Source: Fabrea salina
Taxonomy: Eukaryota; Ciliophora; Heterotrichea; Heterotrichida; Fabreidae
DNA: 64,000 nucleotides
Reading direction: 5' to 3'
NCBI GenBank assembly: GCA_022984795.1
Contig: JALIHJ010000018.1
Span: 124,001 to 188,000 of the forward strand
Part shown: positions 8,285-16,905 of the stretch, piece by piece
Layout of the letters: every line of letters starts with the position of its first letter
Numbering within the stretch: the stretch's first letter is position 1
Notes under the pieces: model-generated
Told to the model about the DNA's origin: nothing
What the model saw: the letters and a program-made list of their open reading frames with translations, nothing else
Database searches by the model: none
Position numbers and translations under genes: made by a program

Positions 8285-9777
8285 ATGGCAAATAATCGCT
8301 CTCCAGCTGTAATAGAACTCCAAAATCAATTAAAAGATATGCTTTCCAGTAACGGTGGTCTACGAGAGACACGGTGGGTAGGCCGACTTCTAGGCTTAAT
8401 GGAGGAGACTGCTAACTTAGATGGCAAAGAATACTTGTTAGGGGTGCTGATGCGTACTCCTCAAAACGACCAAGCCACACTAGGAAGGTTTATGCAGTTA
8501 GGTGGTATCTCTGTGCTAGCAAGTTGGCTTTCTGAGATTGACGAGGAGTCAGTTCAAATAGTACATTCTGCATTATCATGCCTGAGTAAGTTTAGTTTGC
8601 CCCAAGAAATCCTTGACTCTACCAAAATCAACAGAGTCCTTCGCAAACTCAGCAAGAATTCCGACCCAAGTATATCTGCAAAAGCAGCTTCCATTCTTTC
8701 TAAATGGAAGAAGTGCGTAAGTCTTGAAATTGCCAAACCTACCAAAAAAACCAAACCTAAAGAGCCCAAGTCAAAACAGTAAGTTCCAAGCAGACTTTTT
8801 GTGAACAACTTGCAAGAAGAAGAGGAGGTGTATATTCCTAACTTCCCAGACACTCCTGAAACTACAAAACCTAACGACTCCACTTACTGCCCCAATCCAC
8901 CCAACAAAGCTGTGAGGTATTTTTTGTATAAAGCTAAGACTAATATAACAGATGGCAGGAAGAAACACTAGAAACTACTAAATTCTTTTGGACAGACGAT
9001 GAACCTTCAGCTCCCTGCGCAACTACACGTCCCATTCCAGAAATTTTCCCTGCTCCTTCTGCTTCACTTGCAGACCTTTTGAAAAGAGAAATCCAGATGG
9101 AAAAAGAACTCAACAGAAAAGTAACACCTATTTAGGAAAGAGAGAAAAAAGCCCAACAACAAAAACTCCTTTCTGAAATGTCTGCTAAGATTCCTTACTC
9201 CTCTCCTCAAAGAGTAATGAAAGCCAGCTCTAAAAGAGTAACTGCACAAAGCTCTGAATCCCTTGAACTGCACACCCAGCAAAAGTTTTTGATGGAAGCC
9301 AACTACCAAAAAGACTCTGAAATTCCCCAAAACCCCTCTGAATCTAAGTCTTTGCAGTTACTAACTATTGCTTCCAGTGATGTTCCTTGCATTCCTTCCT
9401 TGAAGTCTGGCTCTGCTCCCAGAAAGGTTTCCCTCCAAGAAACTTATGAAGAGTCCAAACTGGGGTCCTACGACCCAGCAATGCTTTTATACGCCTATAA
9501 CCCCCACATAGGAGGGATGCGCCGCCACGTAATTTACAACCCCATGACAAATAAGCCCCTTAACTTTCGAACTCTGCCTTGCAAGCACTTCCACTCAGTT
9601 GCAGGCTGCAATAGAGGAGAGAGTTGTCACTTTATACATGACTTCCAGCACGCTGGAAAACCCATACCTAACTTCCACCACTGGAAAAACACCAACCCTA
9701 TTCGACTTGCGAACCTCCAAGCTATGAACTCTTCAATGAGTTTGCCTTGCTACTACCCACCTCCGCCGTATAACTAA
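8285..9777 (+). CDS. PPP1R10: PNUTS-like PP1 regulatory subunit (four exons)
   Basis: I reconstruct one gene from four exons: 8285-8778, 8794-8916, 8952-9120 and 9136-9777 (475 residues). Residues 1-150 form a TFIIS N-terminal (LW-type) helical domain (LGGISVLASWLSEID, ISAKAASILSKWKKC). Exon joining gives KAVRWQEETL at about residues 203-212, a PP1-binding RVxF motif in the PNUTS context (human KTVTWPEEGKL), followed by KFFWTDD. The C-terminus has a CCCH zinc finger, CKHFHSVAGCNRGESCHFIH. LW domain, RVxF and CCCH in this order are the PNUTS architecture, which directs PP1 to RNA polymerase II termination complexes. Two introns are 15 nt; the second is 35 nt and was placed by frame and by the restored motif. 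Confidence 0.85.
8779..8793 (+). other. 15-nt intron 1 of the PNUTS-like gene
   Basis: GTAAGTTCCAAGCAG. It contains an in-frame TAA; removing it keeps the frame open into exon 2. It has A at position 10, as the other 15-nt introns here do. Confidence 0.85.
8917..8951 (+). other. 35-nt intron 2 of the PNUTS-like gene
   Basis: It begins GTATTTTT and ends ACTAATATAACAG, is AT-rich, and holds several stops in the downstream frame. No 15- or 16-nt GT...AG segment here restores the frame; removing 35 nt does, and recreates the KAVRW PP1-binding motif. A 26-nt alternative (8926-8951) also keeps frame but breaks the motif. Confidence 0.65.
9121..9135 (+). other. 15-nt intron 3 of the PNUTS-like gene
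   Basis: GTAACACCTATTTAG, phase 0, with an in-frame TAG at its end and A at position 10. Confidence 0.88.
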
Positions 9778-9796
9778 TAACAATTATAATAGAAAA

Positions 9797-10378
9797 ATGA
9801 GGCACGGAAAGACTTTACTTAAACTGAGCAGGCCTTGCAAAAAGAGGAGACACCTGTTGCGGAACCTCGTAACTAGTTTAGTTGAGCACGAAAGAATCTG
9901 CACTACCCGTGCCAAAGCCAGAGCTATGCGGAAACTCGCTGACAGAGTAATAACACTTGCCAAAAAGCCCCACCTTACTGAGGAACGCAAAAGAGTCTTG
10001 CTGGGGGGAATTCTCTACAACCAAAGTGCTGTTGACAAAGTTGTAGATGAGCTTTCTCTGCGCTACCACCAACAACCTGGGAACTACTCTCGAATCAGAC
10101 ACGAAAAGTACAGGCGCGGAGATGGAGCCAAAATGTCGATCATACAGTACAGAGACAACCCCTATGAAATTTACGAAAACGAAATCCGCTCCACTAAGCC
10201 TATAGCTAAAGTTCCTGAGTTCACGCTCAAACTCCTTAGGGAAGAAGTGTCCTTCCTGGAAGAAGCACTTGAAAACCTAAAAACCCAAGACAATTCCAAG
10301 CAGTCTTTTCTCAAAAAACAAATAGAAAGAGCAAACAGGGAACTCAAGCACTTCCAAGAAAAAGAAGTAACAGTTTAA
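9797..10378 (+). CDS. MRPL17: Mitochondrial ribosomal protein bL17m
   Basis: This is the large-subunit ribosomal protein of the bacterial L17 type. The N-terminus MRHGKTLLKLSRPCKKRRHLLRNLVTSLVEHERI is the standard L17 start, followed by CTTRAKARAMRKLADRVITLAKK. The fold ends near residue 125, and a C-terminal extension of about 70 residues is Glu/Lys-rich and helical. L17 in a eukaryote without plastid genes implies the mitochondrial ribosome. No long leader is seen, which is common for L17m. Its TAA at 10376-10378 directly abuts the stop of the convergent gene. Confidence 0.95.
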   Translation: MRHGKTLLKLSRPCKKRRHLLRNLVTSLVEHERICTTRAKARAMRKLADRVITLAKKPHLTEERKRVLLGGILYNQSAVDKVVDELSLRYHQQPGNYSRIRHEKYRRGDGAKMSIIQYRDNPYEIYENEIRSTKPIAKVPEFTLKLLREEVSFLEEALENLKTQDNSKQSFLKKQIERANRELKHFQEKEVTV

Positions 10379-11257
10379 TTATGATATCAACAAGGCTATT
10401 TCTTTAATTACTGACTTTGACAGCAAGTCAAGCTTAATTCTGCAGTAGCTTTTCAGTGAAATTTGGTAGCACCATAGAAAGCCAACCCTTCTGTCAGCTA
10501 GTTTCTCCGAAAGTCTTTTAAAAGTTGAAGTTTTTGTGTTGAACACAATAAGGTCTTTGCTAGTTGTGCAGAATCCTAGTAAGTCTTTGGTCTTTGCAAC
10601 TGTTGACAATTCCATAGAGGCTCCAACTGGAAGCAAAGGACCTTCTTGCGTGTCTAGGCTTTTAATTCCTATTGAAAAGGAGTTTCTGAACTGGTACTTT
10701 CCTTCGCCTTTACCACCAAACACAAAAATCTTACCCTTGCCTGGAGCCAGCACCGGGCTTGAGAACCAAAAAGGCAAGGAGATTTCTGTGCTTTGTGTAG
10801 AGTTTTTCACAATGAAGTATTGCTTCAAAAGGTGTGTTTCTGATTTTCTTGCAATTATGTAAACCACTCCTTTGGCGTATGTAGCTGCTACAAACTCTGA
10901 GTCTTCTGTGTTCAGAGGAATCTTAGTTGCAAGCTTCTTAGCTGGATCAAAGCTTAAGCTTTCGTACTTGCCAAGTATCATCAAGGTGCTTTCAGTTGGC
11001 ACTATGGCATTGTAATTAGCTACTCTAAGGCCGTAAGATCGCTTTTTGTGTGTCCAGATATTAACTGACACAAGGTTATTGATGCAGAGAACATACAACT
11101 TGGAACCCAAAAGGCTAGTTGCTATCGGACGGGAGTCAATCTTTTTTCCAAAGAAAATCCTTTTTTGGACAAAGCCAGTGAAAATGCTTCTGGCTTCGAA
11201 GAAGTTGCTTGATACGTCTAAACTCCAAACACAGTGTTTTCTGGGGTCGACAAGCAT
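10379..11257 (-). CDS. Kelch-like beta-propeller protein, unknown role
   Basis: The protein has 292 residues, mostly beta-strand, with repeated patterns such as GKIFVFGGKGEGKYQF, LYVLCINNLVSVNIW and LIVFNTKTSTFKRL, which suggest a degenerate kelch-type propeller. No catalytic motif, signal peptide or membrane span is evident. I chose the ATG at 11257 (preceded by AATAAA); a GTG-led extension upstream is unlikely to be used. It is convergent with MRPL17 with zero spacing. The propeller call is an inference from pattern only. Confidence 0.7.
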   Translation of the reverse strand: MLVDPRKHCVWSLDVSSNFFEARSIFTGFVQKRIFFGKKIDSRPIATSLLGSKLYVLCINNLVSVNIWTHKKRSYGLRVANYNAIVPTESTLMILGKYESLSFDPAKKLATKIPLNTEDSEFVAATYAKGVVYIIARKSETHLLKQYFIVKNSTQSTEISLPFWFSSPVLAPGKGKIFVFGGKGEGKYQFRNSFSIGIKSLDTQEGPLLPVGASMELSTVAKTKDLLGFCTTSKDLIVFNTKTSTFKRLSEKLADRRVGFLWCYQISLKSYCRIKLDLLSKSVIKEIALLIS

Positions 11258-11370
11258 TTTATTAGCCCCCACTGATTAAGAAACCCCTGTTTAATTCAAA
11301 CTTTTAGGTTGCTTAAAAAAGCCATTAATTTGTTCAAAGTTTTTCTAGATCAATTTAGTATTAGGTTAAG
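11258..11370. other. 113-bp spacer
   Basis: AT-rich spacer upstream of the propeller-like gene and downstream of the MYB gene. I see no gene, repeat or RNA motif in it. Confidence 0.5.
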
Positions 11371-11709
11371 TTAGAATATCGGGTCTTGTTGAAAAATACC
11401 GAATTCCCTGAATATGTCAGGAACTTCGCTAAATGAGACTCCTTCCCCGTATTGCGTTGCTTTGTCTTTGAGTGGTCCAGACTGACATTGTCCATTCCAG
11501 TAGTGCTCATTTTGGGTACTATGAGCTTTGAGGAAGTGCTTTTGGGAGTGGCTTTTAACTTGAGTGGCATTTCGAGTTTGGACGTGGTTGGCTATCAACT
11601 GCCAGTTCTTTCCGTAGACTTCCAGTCCTTCCAGAAACATTTGGTGTTCTTCATCAGTCCACCGACCCTCTCGTACATCTGATGAGTTCTTTGGCTCTAT
11701 ATACTTCAT
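11371..11709 (-). CDS. SHAQKYF-type single-MYB DNA-binding protein
   Basis: A single MYB repeat lies at about residues 14-60: GRWTDEEHQMFLEGLEVYGKNWQLIANHV with the recognition end TRNATQVKSHSQKHF. The last part is a variant of the SHAQKYF signature of plant, Dictyostelium and ciliate one-repeat MYB factors. The protein is only 112 residues, with a short tail and no other domain. It probably binds DNA as a small transcription regulator. A second gene of this class sits at 34230-34637. Confidence 0.9.
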   Translation of the reverse strand: MKYIEPKNSSDVREGRWTDEEHQMFLEGLEVYGKNWQLIANHVQTRNATQVKSHSQKHFLKAHSTQNEHYWNGQCQSGPLKDKATQYGEGVSFSEVPDIFREFGIFQQDPIF

Positions 11710-11823
11710 TAAATATTACATCTAGAATATTTAGCAGTTTAACTTAAATTTCAATCAAGAAAGCACTTTCTAACTTACTGCCATATTAAATTCTTTCGGC
11801 TTAAGCATTTAACTAAGAATAAG
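11710..11823. other. 114-bp spacer
   Basis: AT-rich spacer between two minus-strand genes (S49-like and MYB). Nothing recognisable is seen. Confidence 0.5.
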
Positions 11824-12648
11824 TTAATAGTAAAGTTCTTGGAACTCTAGCCTGTTAGCAAAATTCACAGCCCCTGCATGCTCAATGGTTTCTAAAGCCT
11901 GTTCTAGACTCAAAGCTTCGCTTAAAGCTTGCATGTCAAAAGCACTACTTCTCTCAGAACTTGAAACGTCAAGTGTTTTGAAGCCACTGTACTCTTTCTG
12001 AATCAAACTGTGGACCTCTCCAAATCTGTCCACCAACCCGAGTTCCACAGCTTGTTTTCCAGAAAAGCTTTCCCCGCTGAAAACTCTTTGTTCCAACTCT
12101 GGACTCCTAGGAATCTTGTTTCCACGTTTGTCCAAAACTTGGTTCTTAAAGACTTCTAGGCGTTTGTGTAACACTCCTTTCACCCACTCTTCGTCTTGTT
12201 TGTTCAGTTTCGAAAAGGGGTCTAAACGCACTTTGTGCTTGCCTGAACTAAGAATCTTGGGCTTTATAGAAGTTTGGGAAGCTAAGCCTTGGAGACCAAG
12301 AGTACTTGTGGAAACAGCTATCCCTCCCACCATAGAATGGGGATCTGCAAAAACCTTGTTGCCTGCACACAAAACGTAGTAAGCTGGGCCCACCGCAAAG
12401 TCTTCTGCAAAAGTATAAATTGGACAGTCAAGCTCCCTGCTAGTTCTGTCTAGTAAAGACACAATGCTTTGTGCTTGGCCAAAAGTTCCGGAGTGCGAGT
12501 TTATTTGGACAGCAATCATTTTGGGGGCTCTCAGCTTTATCTTTTTGAGCTGTCGAGAAAAGTCGTTTGCAGTGGACTCTGTTATTTTTCCAGAAATGCG
12601 TGTTACTGCTACTACGTTTTTAAGATTGCTAATTAAACTCGCCAGCAT
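11824..12648 (-). CDS. S49 (SppA/SohB-like) family protein, catalytic Ser replaced
   Basis: This resembles the serine/lysine protease family of signal peptide peptidase A. The fold is recognisable from VVAVTRISGKIT, IAVQINSHSGTFGQAQS (the usual INSPGG region), AVGPAYYVLCAGNKVFADPHSMVGGIAV, and SGKHKVRLDPFSKLNKQDEEW with its family lysine. Where active members have AASGGYYI, this protein has AVGPAYYV, so Gly87 occupies the position of the nucleophilic serine. No membrane segment or signal peptide is obvious. It may be a non-catalytic homologue, or another serine could have moved into the site. Length 274 fits a single S49 unit. Confidence 0.85.
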   Translation of the reverse strand: MLASLISNLKNVVAVTRISGKITESTANDFSRQLKKIKLRAPKMIAVQINSHSGTFGQAQSIVSLLDRTSRELDCPIYTFAEDFAVGPAYYVLCAGNKVFADPHSMVGGIAVSTSTLGLQGLASQTSIKPKILSSGKHKVRLDPFSKLNKQDEEWVKGVLHKRLEVFKNQVLDKRGNKIPRSPELEQRVFSGESFSGKQAVELGLVDRFGEVHSLIQKEYSGFKTLDVSSSERSSAFDMQALSEALSLEQALETIEHAGAVNFANRLEFQELYY

Positions 12649-12661
12649 ATTTCTTTTACAG

Positions 12662-15544
12662 TTAATTATGCTTTAAAGCTTCTTTGTATTCCTCACAAAG
12701 ACTCTGCACAGCTTTCTGGAGGTCCTTTAGAGCTTTGTTTCTTTTTTGTATTTCGATTTGTAGTTTTTCGTAGCTCTCAAACTTCAGTTTAAGGGACTCA
12801 AGCAGCTGAACTTCAGTGTTTCTGGACTGTTGTGACTCTAGGCTAGGTGTTTCTGAGGGTCCATGAATTTCTGAGGGCTCACCTATGCACAGAATGTAGT
12901 CCCCAGGGAAAACTTGGGTTGAAGGAAGAGGGTTAGTTAAAACGACTTGTTCGAAGGAATCTAAAGAGTTAGAAACCAAAGCTAGTGGAATTACAGAGGA
13001 GTCTAATTCCAACAAGTTACCAAACAGTTCACTGTAACTTATTCCATCGGGTATGGTGCTTGGAACTTCTATTGAACGGATCTTAGAGTTTTCTAAATTG
13101 CTTTTTTGTGAAAGGTCCACTAGTTTTTCAAGGAAGCCAGTAAGGTTTGGGTTGTAAAACACTTGACAGACCAAAGAGTCCAAAGCACTGGAAAAAAAAC
13201 ACTCCCCAGATAAAAACTTAGGCCACATGAACTTAGGGAGTTGCTTAAACTTCCCTTCAGGACACCCTCCTATGAACTTAATGTAAGACTCGTCATGCAA
13301 GTCAACTAGCAGTTTTACTTTAGGAAAGTAGTTCTGAACAAGTCTAGCTATTAAAGCTGAGTTGCTGTCAGAACTATAAGCATCTTTGTCGCTTGTTGGA
13401 AGAACCAGCACTCCGTAAGAGTCAACTATTGCTGAGTTGTAGAGTTCTTGGAGGTTTAAAAAGGACCCTTTGAAGTAGTAAATGCTAGAGTAAGTGCTTT
13501 TTAGTTTTTCCCACTGGTAATTGGGGTGCTGATTGCACACAAGACACACAGGTTTGCTAGAGTAAGCCCTTACAACTTCAATAAGTTCTGCAAAGTTCTC
13601 TGGAATGCCCCAAACCAAAACATGCCCTGCAAATACTCCGTTAAGGTTTTCTTTCCAAATTTCAAAGTAGTTTTTTGATTCGTTTTCGGAAAGACTTGAA
13701 TTTATTTCATAGTAAGAGTCTACAAAGGCCTTTCTGAGCTCTTCAAGTCTAAAGCTAGAAGACTTAGCAAAAGACTTGTACTTAGGAACAAAGTTTTCAA
13801 TTAAGTCTGCAGTGGCCTGGTCATTTGCAATTACAAAAAGTTTGTCACTTTTTGCCAAAACGTAGTTCCCAGGGTTGATCAACACCAAAGACTTGTTTTT
13901 CTTTTTATGAGTGGTTTTTATGCCTATCACTAGGACTCCTTTAATTTCAAAGTAAACAAGTTTCACTAAAGTTGAAAAGTTCTTTCCAACAAGGTAGTCT
14001 GAAATCCCCACGCAGTATATTTCTTGACCTATTGCTTGAGTCACTTGCAAAACCCAAGTTTTTTGCATGCTAGAAGGAATCTTTAAGTCAATTGAAGTTA
14101 GCAAACCTGAAATGCTCACTGTAAAGCCTCTGTTAAACAAAGACAACCCCAAAATACACATTTTAAACTTTTTAAGCGACACCACAGTGTTCCAGGGCGC
14201 TAGTTCAGAATCAGAGGACTTGTAAGGGTTCACGAGTTGCAGGTAAGTGGGTGTGTAAGGAACTAAGTGCCGGATTTGCTTTGATATAAGTATGCTTCGC
14301 ATGTCAGTTTCTTCTAAGTTTCCAGAGTTCTGGGTAGTTAGTATAAATACAGCATTTGCCATAAAAATGTTGGCTTTTTTCATAGTTGACTTAGAAAAAG
14401 GGTCGCCTTCTAGGTAGTAAACTTTTGCAGAATTTCTAGGTTCCTTTATAGCCTGAACTACTTCAGCTGAGGGGTAGTTCCCACCCACTACTAAGCAACT
14501 TGCTTTTTGGTATCCGTGGTCAGTGTGGTACAACTCGTTCAAAAAGCTGTTTAGGGAGCGGTGTGTGTAGTAACCTGTGACTATGATGTGGTCCCTCAAA
14601 GAGTACTTTTTGTCGTACTTCGAGTAGTTACTCACTAAGTAGGATATTTTTGAAACTTGGTCACTAATTACGTAAACTAAAACAACAATCAGCACCACCG
14701 AAATAAGTCTGGCAGTGGCTGTTAAGGGGTAAATGTCTCCATAACCTAATGTTGAAGAAGTAACCACTATGAAGTAAAAAGCAGTTAAAAAGTCAAACTC
14801 AGTGGTGCAGTAGATAGAGTCCTCTTGTAAAAAGTTTAAGGCGTGGAAAATACCTGCTCCTATGAACAAGACACTTAGTAATGCCACGGCCATAACTGCT
14901 ATTTGTTTTGAAATCCCTGAAGAGTGCTTGGGCCTTAAAACAGTGCTTTCGTTGTCTTCTTCTTTGCTTCTGAATATTTTAAACATTCTTAGAACCCTGA
15001 TCACTCTCACAACTCTTAGAATTCTTAAAAAGCTCAAGTCAGCCAGTCCTTCAGACAAAAATATGAACTCTATGTAAGTAGGAACTATTGTAAGCAAGTC
15101 AATCAAACTCATCCTTGAAAGGATAAACTCCCGCTTTCTTTGAGACAACTGTAAGTTAACTACCCAGTCTACAAAAAAAACACTAGCTAGCACAAAGTCT
15201 GCAATGAAAAATTCTATTTGGTACTTATCTCCGTAGTAAGTCCCCACTATGTAAACTAAGCAAGCCACAGTAGTTAGGGCGATTTCTAAGATACTGCCTG
15301 AAATTTCTAGCTTAAACATAAAGTTCTTGAAAGAGTTGCCTTTAATAAGCAAAGTAGCTTTGATATACTCCATGTGCCTGTAGTAAGCAGTAAGCATAGC
15401 TGAACTCAGACCACATCTGTTCAGGACTTCGCAAGTGTGAGGGTCGACTAAGTAGTTGTTGCTGTACCTGTTGTCTTCTGCAGCAGAGTTGAAAATGCTG
15501 TAAAGCCTTTCTCTGATCAACTCTTCTTTATTCAAGCTGTTCAT
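12662..15544 (-). CDS. Slo/BK-like potassium channel with RCK domains
   Basis: The 960-residue protein has a six-helix channel core: S1-S3 at about 75-165, a basic S4 (FLRILRVVRVIRVLRMFKIF, about 172-191), and a pore with selectivity filter TLGYGD at 265-270. The cytoplasmic region starts RDHIIVTGYY, the RCK1 Rossmann beginning typical of Slo channels, and a second RCK begins near HVLVWGIPENFAELIEVV. I see no poly-Asp calcium bowl, so the activating ligand is uncertain. It likely passes K+ at the plasma or contractile-vacuole membrane. The C-terminus is a short coiled coil. It is divergent from the ACP-like gene across 15 bp. Confidence 0.92.
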   Translation of the reverse strand: MNSLNKEELIRERLYSIFNSAAEDNRYSNNYLVDPHTCEVLNRCGLSSAMLTAYYRHMEYIKATLLIKGNSFKNFMFKLEISGSILEIALTTVACLVYIVGTYYGDKYQIEFFIADFVLASVFFVDWVVNLQLSQRKREFILSRMSLIDLLTIVPTYIEFIFLSEGLADLSFLRILRVVRVIRVLRMFKIFRSKEEDNESTVLRPKHSSGISKQIAVMAVALLSVLFIGAGIFHALNFLQEDSIYCTTEFDFLTAFYFIVVTSSTLGYGDIYPLTATARLISVVLIVVLVYVISDQVSKISYLVSNYSKYDKKYSLRDHIIVTGYYTHRSLNSFLNELYHTDHGYQKASCLVVGGNYPSAEVVQAIKEPRNSAKVYYLEGDPFSKSTMKKANIFMANAVFILTTQNSGNLEETDMRSILISKQIRHLVPYTPTYLQLVNPYKSSDSELAPWNTVVSLKKFKMCILGLSLFNRGFTVSISGLLTSIDLKIPSSMQKTWVLQVTQAIGQEIYCVGISDYLVGKNFSTLVKLVYFEIKGVLVIGIKTTHKKKNKSLVLINPGNYVLAKSDKLFVIANDQATADLIENFVPKYKSFAKSSSFRLEELRKAFVDSYYEINSSLSENESKNYFEIWKENLNGVFAGHVLVWGIPENFAELIEVVRAYSSKPVCLVCNQHPNYQWEKLKSTYSSIYYFKGSFLNLQELYNSAIVDSYGVLVLPTSDKDAYSSDSNSALIARLVQNYFPKVKLLVDLHDESYIKFIGGCPEGKFKQLPKFMWPKFLSGECFFSSALDSLVCQVFYNPNLTGFLEKLVDLSQKSNLENSKIRSIEVPSTIPDGISYSELFGNLLELDSSVIPLALVSNSLDSFEQVVLTNPLPSTQVFPGDYILCIGEPSEIHGPSETPSLESQQSRNTEVQLLESLKLKFESYEKLQIEIQKRNKALKDLQKAVQSLCEEYKEALKHN

Positions 15545-15559
15545 TTATACTCAATAAAA

Positions 15560-16117
15560 ATGCTTGCTCGTGCAGCAAACAAACATATTAAAAAGTTAGT
15601 GCGCTTCTACGGTTGGGAAGACCCTAAACAAAAACTTAGGGAAAACTTTTGGCAGTACGCAGAATCTGATAACTTTGCAACTACAACTCCTGAGCAAAGA
15701 GGCTACCAACGAGTAAAGGAAGAAGTAGAAGCTGACAGACAGTGGGGCACTCCACCTGCAATCAACTGGCAAACCCGCATGGGGCATAAAGGAGTAAATT
15801 CCAACGAAATGATTGAAATGGAAGTAGACGAAAACCCTCTGGGTGACTACGACACCAACATGCACAACATTCCCGTTCCTGAAATCAAAACTAGGATTTT
15901 GCACGTGCTTAGACACTTCGAAAAAGTGGACTTAAGGAAACTCAACTGGGAAGCCCACTTCCAGGACGAGTTAAAACTAGACGACTTCGAAAGAGTGGCC
16001 CTTCTAACTTCTATAGAAGCTGAGTTCAACCTTGTGTTCGAAGACAGCGTGTTTGATAACATGAAGAAACTCGGTGACGTGGTTGGGTACATCCACTTGG
16101 ACAGGTACGCAATTTAA
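15560..16117 (+). CDS. Acyl-carrier-protein-like mitochondrial protein without the Ser
   Basis: Residues about 107-180 match an ACP four-helix fold: IKTRILHVLRHFEKVDL, ELKLDDFERVALLTSIEAEF and FDNMKKLGDVVGYI. The usual DSL/DSLD site is LDDF here, with Asp142 in place of the phosphopantetheine serine, so no prosthetic group can attach in the normal way. A 100-residue N-terminal extension starts with a basic amphipathic leader (MLARAANKHIKKLVRFYG) that suggests mitochondrial import. Mitochondrial ACPs serve complex I and LYR complexes, so a structural subunit role is plausible but inferred. Confidence 0.75.
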   Translation: MLARAANKHIKKLVRFYGWEDPKQKLRENFWQYAESDNFATTTPEQRGYQRVKEEVEADRQWGTPPAINWQTRMGHKGVNSNEMIEMEVDENPLGDYDTNMHNIPVPEIKTRILHVLRHFEKVDLRKLNWEAHFQDELKLDDFERVALLTSIEAEFNLVFEDSVFDNMKKLGDVVGYIHLDRYAI

Positions 16118-16152
16118 GTTAACCTATTAGTCCAATTAGTAAAACTAATAAA

Positions 16153-16626
16153 ATGAAAAATGATTTAGCAGGGAAAATGTAAAGATTACTCAGGAACTCG
16201 TCAGGAGAAGTTCTTTTGCCTACTAAGCGATCTAACATAGCGTCTTCAAAGCCAGCTTCGAAGCAAGCTTGCCACAACCCAACTGGTTTAAACACAGATT
16301 CCATCAATTCTAAACTGAACAACTTTAAAAGCTTCAAACAAAGATCGCCCAAGTACTTTCAAGAGTTTCCCCGTAGCGAAGAACTCGTGAGTTTTACTTA
16401 GGAAAAGCTTTTGAGGTTCGCCCCTGAGAAACTTAACTCAATGTCATTTCCCAAACTCTGGGAACTTAATAAAAAGCTGACCCAACTTGGTGAAGAACTA
16501 CAGAAGTTTGTTAAAGCCCAAAAAGAAGTCCGGACTTGGAACCAAGTTGTAAATCAAGCTGTTAATTCCTCACAAGAAACAAGAAACAAGTTTAAGTCTC
16601 TTTTGCAAAAACTCCCTAACATCTAA
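16153..16626 (+). CDS. Unknown protein, three exons with two 15-nt introns
   Basis: The exons are 16153-16178, 16194-16386 and 16402-16626, giving 147 residues from ATG to TAA. Both introns (GTAAAGATTACTCAG and GTGAGTTTTACTTAG) interrupt frames that would otherwise stop, and the joined protein runs smoothly from MKNDLAGKMNSSG. The N-terminal 60 residues are Ser/Asn/Lys-rich; the C-terminal half is helical and probably coiled coil (KLWELNKKLTQLGEELQKF). I recognise no family. It lies downstream of the ACP-like gene and convergent with SPCS1. No function is proposed. Confidence 0.8.
16179..16193 (+). other. 15-nt intron 1 of the unknown three-exon gene
   Basis: GTAAAGATTACTCAG. It splits an ATG codon (AT|G), contains an in-frame stop if retained, and has A at position 10. 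Confidence 0.82.
16387..16401 (+). other. 15-nt intron 2 of the unknown three-exon gene
   Basis: GTGAGTTTTACTTAG, phase 0, with A at position 10. If retained, the frame ends at the TAG. Confidence 0.85.
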
Positions 16627-16638
16627 GTTGTAAAAAGG

Positions 16639-16905
16639 TTACTTACGTTTCTTAGCAGCCCAAGCAATGGGATTTCTCTTGTAAAAAGGCCAGGGAGGAA
16701 TTACAAGGACCATTGACAAAATAGTTGAAAACATCGCTGCGTACCCTGTGTACATGAACTGCTTAGTAACACAAGACACTCCAAACCCTACTAAGCAGAC
16801 CACCAGTATCAAGACTTGGTAAAGTCTCTCTGCAGACTTTTGCCCTTTGAAGTCCTAACTTGGGGTTACTATTTCTCCTAATATGTTCCAAAAGCCTCTT
16901 GCCAT
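16639..16905 (-). CDS. SPCS1: Signal peptidase complex subunit 1 (two exons)
   Basis: A small gene of 83 codons in two exons, 16870-16905 and 16639-16854. The joined protein begins MARGFWNILGEIDFKGQKSA. It has two membrane segments (VLILVVCLVGFGVS and AMFSTILSMVLVI) and the family-typical loop PPWPFYKRNPIAW; human SPCS1 has MDYKGQKLAE and PPWPIYRRHPLKW. The subunit sits in the ER membrane and helps the signal peptidase recognise substrates. It ends AAKKRK, resembling a dilysine ER-retrieval tail. Its start codon is 11 bp from that of the divergent TBC gene. Confidence 0.9.
16855..16869 (-). other. 15-nt intron of SPCS1
   Basis: On the minus strand GTAACCCCAAGTTAG, phase 0, with A at position 10. 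Its removal joins GEI to DFKGQK, restoring the conserved SPCS1 start of the domain. Confidence 0.88.
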
